A stretch of DNA of 64,000 nucleotides from contig NW_006766885.1 in NCBI RefSeq assembly GCF_000275845.1, positions 198,436 to 262,435 of the forward strand, in the 5' to 3' direction. Shown here in pieces: positions 24,015 to 32,757 of the stretch; position 1 is the stretch's first letter; every line of letters begins with the position of its first letter. The notes beneath the pieces are model-generated. The model saw only the letters and a program-made list of their open reading frames with translations. It was not told where the DNA came from and made no database searches. Both the position numbers and the translations under genes were made by a program. Origin of the DNA: Dichomitus squalens LYAD-421 SS1. Lineage: Eukaryota; Basidiomycota; Agaricomycetes; Polyporales; Polyporaceae.

Positions 24015-24966
24015 GGTGCGGATGTCGATGAGTCTGCCGCTAGGACGTATCCCCCCCGATGCTTTTATCTCCTTCGCTGCAAGGGATCACCCACCGTGGG
24101 TAGTATACGGCTCCAATTGCAGTCCGACCCACATCGTCAACCTTGCATTGAAGTCGGAGTTGCTGTGGGTCACTTTGCCAATTGTGTATAATCTCACCTT
24201 GACCAGTCAAACTGGTAGGCGACCACCTCGATTGACCGGTCCGAAAGTGACACTGACCCCCTTAGATAAGGTTACTGATATTGACTTGGACTGTAACACG
24301 TCGAGTCTGGTCGACTGCCAGTCATTCAAAGATCCCTTTATTGTCTTTTGCACCAGAACACTTGCGGGGTTGCCGTCCTCTGGGAGGATTGTTCCCGTCG
24401 GACATGAAGGCTGGCATGGGGAGGAAGTTAGAAACCACAACCAATGTAGCGTCTCTGTCGGCAAATAACCCATGGGGGGCTGAACCCCCCCCCCTCCCTC
24501 CCCTTGCACCAAGCATCATCTCAAAAGGATATGGTATAGCGATTACAGATTGTGCATGATCTCTGCTGATATAATATCAACGTTAACATACAGTGCAGTG
24601 TACCGTAATGTCAACCTTGTCTCGATGTGGGTAGCTTGGTAGCCTGCCAAACCGCTGCATTATCCAACGTATGGTACCGGTGTAGCTGGTGTCTGAGAAA
24701 ACTTGGTAGTTACGTATTATTAGGAGGCTGTGACATGCTCATGGACGAACAAGGAATATACGAATACAATACATGCGTGTAGAGACGGATAGATACCTGG
24801 TCTGTGACGTCATGAACAGCAAGAGACTGACAGCGATGATACAGCATGTAGACGAGAGAGAAATATGAGCGTGGACGATGACCTTTGATGTGTATGTGAG
24901 ACGCAAATAGGCGGCATTAGGATACTCAAGGCGAGGTAGCGATGGAGGCCATGTGGGGCGGAACTA
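24015..24966. other. Spacer with a G/C hairpin tract
   Basis: No gene was seen. At 24474-24494 six Gs are followed by five bases and then a run of eleven Cs, which can fold into a G:C hairpin. The left part should hold the promoter of the SDR, the right part the 3' end of the small cysteine-rich gene. Confidence 0.5.
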
Positions 24967-25478
24967 CTACCGGCGGCGTTGGCTGTAGTATGGAGCGCAC
25001 TCGGGACAGAAATCCTGCCTGACGGCAATGACCGTCTCGGAGGCATCAGGTCCAAAGTACTGCGTATGGATGAAATGTTTGTTAGAGAGTTTGAAACGAG
25101 GGTAAGCGTTGGACGCTACGCACGCGATCGCACATGCAATTCGGACAGGGGTTGCGATGGCGACGGGAGTTGTAGCAGTACGGGTTCTCACAGTCGATCT
25201 TGCGCAGCTTCTTGGTCTGGGAAGTGAAGCAAGATTAAGCTATGGCGCTTAAGAACAAACTTTACAACTATATGGTACTTACGATTATGTAGTGCTAAAG
25301 ACGGCGGGAAGCAGTGACGTCAGATGGAGCGCTTGGATTAGACGGTCTCAAGGATACGCACGCCGCAGCCATACTTGACTCCTTCGCTGCATATCAGAGA
25401 TGATCGTGAGCCTCGTTGGCCTGGAGATGGCAAGAGGAGCGGCGAGAGGGGCTGGACTTACGTTTCGAGGCAACACAT
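24967..25478 (-). CDS. Small cysteine-rich protein, 79 residues, five exons
   Basis: Exons on the minus strand, 25478-25462 (17 nt), 25386-25362 (25 nt), 25294-25283 (12 nt), 25216-25124 and 25059-24967, all keep phase and use GT-AG introns. The product starts MCCLETEGVKYGCGHYIITK and has ten cysteines in pairs: two near the N-terminus, KIDCENPYCYNS, NPCPNCMC and DFCPECAP. The pattern suggests a metal-binding cytosolic protein; there is no signal peptide. I recall similar small proteins starting with MC and containing CGHY..T.K in agaricomycetes, but no function is known to me. An upstream in-frame ATG could add 15 residues. A TATAAA on the same strand lies at 25780-25785, implying a long leader or a 5' intron. 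Confidence 0.75.
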
Positions 25479-26487
25479 GTCTTGGGTCTGGGGGCACAGC
25501 AGATAAACCTTAAAAGCTAAAGGCAGCATAAGCGATCGAAGAAGCCTCGACGTTCAGGAACAATGCGCTTACGGGAGCGGGAAGTACGAGCGCAGCGCCG
25601 AGGAAAGATGCGGCGAAGGTGCGGGGAAGATGCGGGGCGCGCGGTAGAGGGTGAGCCTGTAGTGGGGGTGGAGATAGGTATCGAAAGTAAGGGAGGGTAG
25701 ATGATTAGAGGAGGAGCTCAGAGCGAATTATACAAGGGGGCGCAGAGAGCTTAGGGTAGAGAGGCAGCAGACAGGGCTCTTTATAGGGAACGGGAGTGTG
25801 GCCGCATCAAAGGAGGGCGTGTAGTTGTCAGGACAGAACACGTTGTAGGCGAAGGCGGAAGACTGGCACAGGCGGGCGAGGGGTGATCCGGAATGAGATC
25901 GATAAGGGCCGGCTGGGGCAAAGGATGAAAGCAAGAGGCGGTTGGCAAGGAAGAGGAGGAGATGAAAGAGTGATAAGTGTGAGTACCGCCGGCCACGCTG
26001 ATGACGAACAAAGTACCATACGCGCTCTTGGGACGCGCACAGTCACAGGGCTCCGACACACCCACTCCGACCCGTCGATCGCCCTGCCCCGAGCGGCACA
26101 ATCCCAGGGAAGCGCCTCGGGAATAATCCTTCCCCTCAACTCCGCTCGTCATGGACGTAATGGGCGACGAACATCATTCTCAGAACACTCCGGAGCAGGT
26201 CATGGGGGAACATATGAGAACCATCGACCACGGACGACGCACACGGCCACCAGACCGCTCCGAGCCACGCAACGGAACGCCCGTCCGAGCGCATTCGGAC
26301 CCCGGTCCTCCGTTCCGACACCGACCCTAGGAGCGCCCCACGTGGTGGTTGCCTGAAGCAGACCCTGCGCCGGCTTGGCTCGGCGCTCGGCAGGTCTCTC
26401 GCGCGCAAGGTGGTCCGTCCGGAGGAACCAAACAAACACCGGCATGACGACCGTCGACGGTCACGCCGTCGACGCCCTCACCGCCCA
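25479..26487. other. Divergent promoter region
   Basis: 1.0 kb between the small cysteine-rich gene (minus) and TLG2 (plus). It is GC-rich with many chance frames. A 59-codon frame starting at ATG 26150 has no recognisable similarity. The region must hold both promoters. Confidence 0.55.
25780..25785 (-). promoter_or_regulatory. Possible TATA box of the small cysteine-rich gene
   Basis: TATAAA on the minus strand about 300 bp upstream of the ATG, followed downstream by a strongly pyrimidine-rich stretch typical of fungal transcription start regions. Assignment is by position only. Confidence 0.35.
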
Positions 26488-29400
26488 ATGTCCTCCTCAT
26501 CTTCGCTCAACCCAACTACTCGCTCTCGCACCCTCCTCTTCATCTCCTACCGGGATTCCAGAGCTGGCTCCTCACGTTTGAGGCGCTCACGAATCGTCAC
26601 CAACTATGATGAAGGGCAGAACGAAGACGACGAGCATGAACACCTCATTAACGCCGAAGCCGGCCACACCTCCATAGATGCAGACCTACCGCCACAATGG
26701 TGATTGTCCTCTTCACCGCCTTCCTTCTCCGCCATCTTCCTTCGTTATTCTGCCTATCTTGAGGCTTATGAGGGCACGCGCGCTCTAAGCGGGACGTAGG
26801 CGTTGGACTGCGCACATTATTCCGGAGCCGGTCCTGGGACCTGATTGTTGCCTACCCTGACGGCATTGCGGGGTCCTCGGAACAGCAAAGGGCGGGTGGG
26901 AACTCACTATTGTATTGTCTCGGGTGAGCCGTCTGCCTTGAGAAGGACAAATTCCGGGGCGTTTCCCCGTCCATCCTTCACGTCCGTGTGGCTAATGTCT
27001 TCTCGCGGAGCGTGCCGTGTCTGCTGCTCTGTCCGGATGGACATTCGCTACAGGGAGGGGTCCTTTAATACCCAACGATCTACATGATGGGCTCCGCCCT
27101 GAACATTCATTGAAACCATACTGCCTGCACGTTGCCGAAATCGTGGTTGTCATCAGGTCCCCTTGCGGCAGGCATTTGGATGCTGTCGACTGGAGAAACC
27201 TCGACGCAAAAGCGACGCAGTCAGCAACTGCCTATCTGAACTCCATCCCTGCGGTCTTCCCAAGCACCAAGCATCAACAAGGGAGCCTGTTTCTGTTCGC
27301 AGTAGCGAATGCGAAACAGGTTTCTGTTGGTGCAGTGGCCCGTCCAGCCCAAATATGAGGATTTGAGGCGTGCGGGGGTTCACCTTCATCTCCCGACCCA
27401 CTCAGCCGATACACGGGAGCAACTGATGGCTGCGACGGCGCCTGCGCTCAGGCGCAGAAGCTTACGTTCCCAAGATATGGCTTTCCAAGGCAAAGTTCGT
27501 TGAAGTGGTAGGCGACTGCCTTTTACGTCTCCTTTGTATTGAGTGTCCTTCGGTCGAGAGCATCCGCAATCCTGTCCGGCTGCTGCCAGATCACCTCCCA
27601 GGTGTGAGCTATGTTGTTGTTTGCAACTTTCTCCATGTCACATAATGGCTGTCTTCTATGATCAGATCGACCTACCGGCATGTGTGGCCTGATTGTTCCA
27701 CTTTGCGTTTGATGTTGAGCTGTGTCACCTCATTGTCATAGGTTGCCCTCGGACTAGGTTCGCGGGAATGAGATATCGTCCCATGTATCGTCGTTTGTCG
27801 GTCGTGACCTCTTGACACGAGCCATGGCCTCATGTTGCAGTGGTACCGGCCTACGGCCATTTCACGGCCAAGAAGTGTTGCCTGGATATCTAGCTCTTCG
27901 TCTTGACTCGAGGCATCTCTTCGACCGGCCGGCGGCCAATTTTCTCTGATGAACGTAGCGGATGTGTGCAAAACGTGTTGTTTCCATTGTCAGGTGCTAA
28001 TCTATCGTCGGATCGCCAGGGTCGATGTCGCTGATCAAGTCAAGGAGATACTGGCAGGTGTACAGACTAAAAGTAAGTTCCGCCCCGGCTCGTTTTCTTG
28101 AAGGGTCACTCGGTGGCGCCGTTCTAACATATCTCACTGTTGTTTTGTGCTTCTTAGTGGCTGCACTCGACAAGCTCCACGCAAAGCATGTCCTGCCGGG
28201 ATTCTCGGATCGGACGGCAGAAGAGAGGGAGATAGAGGCAGCCACTACGGACATTACCAAAGTAATAGATAGCAATCGCTCTCACTTGCACGATGACACT
28301 CGCTCACCCGTGATCGCTTCCTTCTATTTGCCTGTGATAGGACTTCCGTCAATGCAGCATTCTGATTCAACGGATAGGGTCGGTACCAACGCACACGTTC
28401 CCACCTTCCCAAGCCGGAGGGTCATCACACCACCATGAACTTGCAGCGAAGAACGTGCAGCGAGGCCTCGCGGCAAAGGTCCAGGAACTGAGCGCCACAT
28501 TCCGCAAGAAGCAGCGGGTGTACATGGAAAGTGAGTACCCATTTTCCGGTTTGGGTCATTTCGACGATCGATGGCATACAATGACACATCCTGCTTCTCG
28601 TGCGCACGCGCGTGAACTTTCGATGGCACTAACGCTCCTCAATGCTCCATAGAACTGCAAGGGCACGCGATCAAGAACCAAGACCTGCTGGCTGCGTCGG
28701 GCGCGGTGTCGCTGAAGGGGTCAGCAGGCATGTCTGCGCTCGACGAAGACATTGAGGCAGCGGCACAAGTACGTCACTTTTACAACGCCGGCTTCTCGTC
28801 GGCACTACATGACGCCTTGCGATGGTCACTGACCGTTCTCGCGTATGTTCGTGCGGACGTCCGTTCATTGATCCCACTCAGTCTCACGAAAGCGCTGTGC
28901 TGCGCCAAGTCACGATGGCCGACGCTAACTTGGAGGCACGGGACAGAGAGCTCACGGAGATAGCCAGGTCGATCTCTGAACTGGCAGAGCTGTTCAAGGA
29001 TCTCTCCGCACTCGTCATCGACCAAGGGACTCTGCTGGACAGCGTGGAATACAACATCGAGCAGACGGCCGCGCACATGGAGGACGCGGTACGAGAACTG
29101 GACACGGCGACAAAGTGAGTGCGCTCCGCTGCGGTTTCATCGTATGATGCAGGCATTACGTCGTGCGCTCGAGGGTGGGCAAGGTGGACGTAGACCGTCT
29201 CGGAAGGTCAGAGAGTGTCGCTCTCCGAGGCTATGGGCTTCTCTCATCCCTGTGCCCGGCTTCCACGCAGTTCTCTGGCGCTCGTATTCGCTCATTGTGG
29301 GTCGGAGCTAACGTTACCCTCTCCTCGCCGCGCAGGTACCAGAAGAACACTGGGCGCCGACAGTGCATCTTCCTCCTCCTGCTCATTATCTTCGGCCTCA

Positions 29401-29609
29401 TCATCGTCCTCATCTTCAAGCCGCGCCGGCACCACAGTTCGCCTCCAGCACCGCCTGATCAGCCGGCTGCTGCGTCTACCACTTCTGCGGAGCTGCAGGA
29501 GCAGAGAGCGACAGCGACGATTGGGACGCCGGCGCTGGACGCGGTAGAGACGACGCCTGTGCCGATGCATCGGCTGCAGGTCAGGAGGGGGGTATATAGG
29601 TTTAGGTGA
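26488..29609 (+). CDS. TLG2: t-SNARE syntaxin 16/TLG2
   Basis: Seven exons, 26488-26699, 28020-28072, 28158-28261, 28341-28530, 28653-28768, 28882-29114 and 29336-29609, give 393 residues. TLG2 is a Qa-SNARE for endosome-to-trans-Golgi fusion. The N-terminus SRTLLFISYRDS, the Habc region with LDKLHAKHVLPGFSDR and NVQRGLAAKVQELS, the SNARE domain (about residues 236-298, with REIAR/ELFKDL and NIEQTAAHMEDA) and the membrane anchor IFLLLLIIFGLIIVLIF are all present. Two features are odd. Intron 1 is 1320 nt while the others are 79-221 nt. About 63 residues follow the anchor, where most syntaxins end within a few residues. The start was chosen at the family's usual MSSS N-terminus. Confidence 0.95.
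26700..28019 (+). other. 1320-nt intron 1 of TLG2, probable insertion
   Basis: The donor GTGATT at 26700 and acceptor CCAG at 28019, with a CTAAT branch site about 20 nt upstream, restore the reading W|VDVADQVKE exactly. The middle contains short frames on both strands without recognisable similarity, and small hairpins (around 27289-27322 and 27437). Its size, about ten times that of neighbouring introns, suggests an inserted element. No terminal repeats or target-site duplication were identified. Confidence 0.7.
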
Positions 29610-30075
29610 CTGGACGGCGGACCATAACCTTCTGACCTGCGCTCCGCATGTGACTCATTGCCCTCCTTACGATACATAATTTTTACCCTAGATTCTCTTT
29701 ACTGGCTTTCTGATGATGGTGGCGCCCCTACTAGGAACGCCGACTGTGCTAGTCTCGGCTCCAGACGTTCTTCAGCCTCTCTGCCCCAGCACTCGATGCG
29801 TCGCTGCGCTCCGCAAGCCTCGGGAGGGAGTAGACCAAAACAGGAAGGCGAAATTGATGGAACGAATCTCGAAAAGATCTGGAGGGGGGAAACGAGCGCC
29901 GGGGGAGAGAGGCTTTAGAACGTCTGGTGTGTTTCGGGCTCGGCAGAGGGCATTGTGACAGGCAGGTCACCGGTCCATGGTCCGTCGTTACATACGTGAC
30001 AACATCACATCGGAGGCGCACGACGGAACGGAGGGATCGATGTCGCGCACTCGTTCTTCTGTCTGCATGTAACTA
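29610..30075. other. Spacer before the transposon
   Basis: 3' untranslated region of TLG2 and intergenic sequence. No gene was seen. The TA dinucleotide at 30074-30075 is the proposed left half of the target-site duplication of the element that follows. Confidence 0.55.
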
Positions 30076-30096
30076 CTAGTGTGACCCCAGAAGCTA
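30076..30096 (+). repeat. Left terminal inverted repeat
   Basis: Left 21-bp end of the element, preceded by TA. Its inner copy of the 15-bp core starts 31 bp further in. Confidence 0.75.
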
Positions 30097-30691
30097 CGGA
30101 TAAAGCGCCTGACCCCAGAAGCTACTGACACGCCTCCAGTTCTCGCATTTCCCTGTCAAAAAGTGTGCACAGGTTACACGCGAAAAGACGTACTTCCAAA
30201 CTATCATTGTCTAAAAGAACGAAGGAAATCGGAAGGGATTTGCTCCCGATACAAGTCAATCTCAGTAGGGTTTCAAGGGTTTACTGACCTTGGTGAGCTG
30301 CCACAAAAAGATCTGCAGCGCCGATCTTTCTGTAACTTCGCAAAGTGTTCTGAACATTCTCAATAAACTTTACTGTTCAGTCTCCGATGGGTTCCGGGTT
30401 GCAGTATTCAAAAGATAGGAAGAGGTCTCTCGAGCGTGACATTCAGCCACTGACCGAGATAAAGCTGACTTTCAATCTGAGCGCTTCGACAATGTTGCCA
30501 TGGCCAACTTCGCTATCAAACCGTAGCTTCTGGGGTCAGACGTGTAATTCCGCGATGCTCAATGCAAACCTCCACCGATTTTCTTCATATTTCACACGTA
30601 TGTACTGTCCAGGATGCAAATGAAGTGCGCGAAGTCTGAAATGTATCAGAGAGGAAGGGAGGGAGATAACCATGAAACACGTTATGGGTCA

Positions 30692-30712
30692 TAGCTTCTG
30701 GGGTCATACTAG
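30692..30712 (-). repeat. Right terminal inverted repeat
   Basis: Inverted match to the left end, followed by TA. Its inner core copy lies about 169 bp inwards, so the two ends are not symmetric. Confidence 0.75.
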
Positions 30713-30724
30713 TATACCTCCACT

Positions 30725-31149
30725 ATGCTTGCGGAAGATGAATATCTAGCCTTCGACAATGATCTCGGGGAATTTGATCCTGACGATTACCTGGACTCAT
30801 GTATTGAAGAAGTGGATTCCTCACCCCCTCCCCTTGCCGACCCTCCTCCTCGCACGCATGCGCGCTCCACACTATACGAGAACTACACCCGCGCGCTCAG
30901 CAACAGCATGGAGGCTGGTGGGATGTCTCTCGAGGATCGCGTTCTCGCATGTATCGATTACATGAACACAACAGGCATCAATCTTTTGGTAACAGCCTCG
31001 CGCGATGCGGTGTCGACAGCCCTCACGTGCCATTAGTCAGCCCACGTGGTGTGACTGATCGTCACAATGCCCTCTGCCGAGCCCGAAATGCACCAGACGT
31101 TCTAGCGGTACTGTCTGTAAGCGCTAGAACGGATGGGAACGAGACTACG
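30725..31149 (+). pseudogene. Fragment resembling the N-terminus of a DUF6589-type protein
   Basis: An ATG 12 bp after the transposon opens a frame of 103 residues with an acidic N-terminus (DNDLGEFDPDDYLDSC) and the segment RVLACIDYMNTTGINLL. This recalls the region just before the conserved part of DUF6589 proteins, which are common in agaricomycetes and often associated with mobile elements. After that the likely continuation (DRHNALCRARNAPDVL) is in another frame with no clean intron, so the copy looks decayed. The assignment is from memory of the family and weak. The sequence is interrupted by the assembly gap. Confidence 0.35.
30752..31149. repeat. 398-bp perfect duplicate, left of gap
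   Basis: Identical by eye to 31595-31992 over its whole length and ends exactly at the gap. Best read as overlapping contig ends rather than a biological repeat. Confidence 0.9.
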
Positions 31150-31585
31150 NNNNNNNNNNNNNNNNNNNNNNNNNNNNNNNNNNNNNNNNNNNNNNNNNNN
31201 NNNNNNNNNNNNNNNNNNNNNNNNNNNNNNNNNNNNNNNNNNNNNNNNNNNNNNNNNNNNNNNNNNNNNNNNNNNNNNNNNNNNNNNNNNNNNNNNNNNN
31301 NNNNNNNNNNNNNNNNNNNNNNNNNNNNNNNNNNNNNNNNNNNNNNNNNNNNNNNNNNNNNNNNNNNNNNNNNNNNNNNNNNNNNNNNNNNNNNNNNNNN
31401 NNNNNNNNNNNNNNNNNNNNNNNNNNNNNNNNNNNNNNNNNNNNNNNNNNNNNNNNNNNNNNNNNNNNNNNNNNNNNNNNNNNNNNNNNNNNNNNNNNNN
31501 NNNNNNNNNNNNNNNNNNNNNNNNNNNNNNNNNNNNNNNNNNNNNNNNNNNNNNNNNNNNNNNNNNNNNNNNNNNNNNNNNNNNN
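31150..31585. other. Assembly gap (436 N)
   Basis: Run of N. Frames called across it are meaningless. Confidence 1.
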
Positions 31586-31594
31586 TCTAGGCCT

Positions 31595-31992
31595 TTCGAC
31601 AATGATCTCGGGGAATTTGATCCTGACGATTACCTGGACTCATGTATTGAAGAAGTGGATTCCTCACCCCCTCCCCTTGCCGACCCTCCTCCTCGCACGC
31701 ATGCGCGCTCCACACTATACGAGAACTACACCCGCGCGCTCAGCAACAGCATGGAGGCTGGTGGGATGTCTCTCGAGGATCGCGTTCTCGCATGTATCGA
31801 TTACATGAACACAACAGGCATCAATCTTTTGGTAACAGCCTCGCGCGATGCGGTGTCGACAGCCCTCACGTGCCATTAGTCAGCCCACGTGGTGTGACTG
31901 ATCGTCACAATGCCCTCTGCCGAGCCCGAAATGCACCAGACGTTCTAGCGGTACTGTCTGTAAGCGCTAGAACGGATGGGAACGAGACTACG
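31595..31992. repeat. 398-bp perfect duplicate, right of gap
   Basis: Second copy of 30752-31149, beginning about 10 bp after the gap. Only the few bases next to the gap differ, as expected for a low-quality contig end. Confidence 0.9.
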
Positions 31993-32757
31993 ACTGTGCG
32001 TGGAACGGATCGCGTTGGAGTTAGACTACAATCGTTTGCTAAGACTTTTGGGGTTCATTCGAGATCGATGGTTATGACGCACGTCTCTTCTACTCGAAGT
32101 GAGCGCTCCTGCGTGTCATGGATGGCTTTGAGAACATGGCCGCCTCTTGGACCTCGGTGTCTCGCTTCCCATTCAAGCCGTTGATCTGGCACTATAAACA
32201 CCTCTGACCTGAGGCCCTGCCGTCCCTTATTATGTAGACACAGACAAAACGGCATGCGCAGCAGCTGCCTTGGTTTGGTGTAAGTTCAGAAGACAAGATA
32301 GTAAGTATAGACTGGTGATCACAAGATGCGACACAGCCGACACAGCCTGATCGAGTAACTGGATTGCCTGATATGTGAAGGTCAGTTACCGTCGTGCGGG
32401 ATCGTCGTTCTGAGCCTGAGACAGCATCTGTCTTCTCGTACTCTCATCCTGGCTCTTTAGCACTCGAACTACTGCTTCCCGACATCACGACTTGGGCGTA
32501 GGAAACAGAGGTCACACCTCGGTGCTGGGCCGCCTCTTACTGCTGGAAGTTGAAACTTGTCGAACCGACATCCTAAACGCTGTCGTACCTACCGCCGCGG
32601 CGGCTTTCGAGACCGTCTGTCGTACGCTCGCAAATCCCAAACTGCGGCTGCTCGTTTTCTCGATCGCCATCTACATCTTGACGTTGAGACGTCCACTTGC
32701 AGTAGCGACGACCCTCGAAACCCCGGTCTAAAGGTATAAACGGACGTGCGCTCCACA

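Larger units (their letters stand above)
30076..30712. mobile_element. Non-autonomous TA-flanked DNA transposon (MITE-like, IR/DR ends)
   Basis: The 637-bp segment begins and ends with 21-bp inverted repeats (30076-30096 and 30692-30712) that differ at one or two positions and share the core TGACCCCAGAAGCTA. Both ends are flanked by TA (30074-30075, 30713-30714), the target site of Tc1/mariner-like elements. A second copy of the core lies inside each end in matching orientation: 30107-30124 on the left and, inverted, 30524-30539 on the right. This resembles the IR/DR arrangement in which transposase binds two direct repeats per end. The interior is AT-richer than its surroundings and codes for no transposase, so movement would need an autonomous relative elsewhere. 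Confidence 0.75.
30713..32757. other. Degenerate coding fragment, assembly gap and spacer
   Basis: Contains a 104-codon open frame directly after the transposon, an N gap at 31150-31585, and a second perfect copy of the sequence left of the gap. From about 32200 to the MscS start no gene was seen. A TATAAA at 32735-32740 lies only about 18 bp before the MscS ATG. Confidence 0.6.

Noticed and set aside
24474..24494. G/C hairpin as a terminator
   Set aside because: This is a eukaryotic contig where hairpin terminators are not expected, and no adjacent gene ends there.
28383..28480. A possible intron within TLG2 exon 4 (GGTACC donor, several AG acceptors)
   Set aside because: Reading straight through gives an open, in-phase sequence ending in LAAKNVQRG, so no intron is required.
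31133..31879. Long open frames spanning the N gap
   Set aside because: They consist mostly of unknown bases and the flanking sequence is duplicated; not evidence of a gene.
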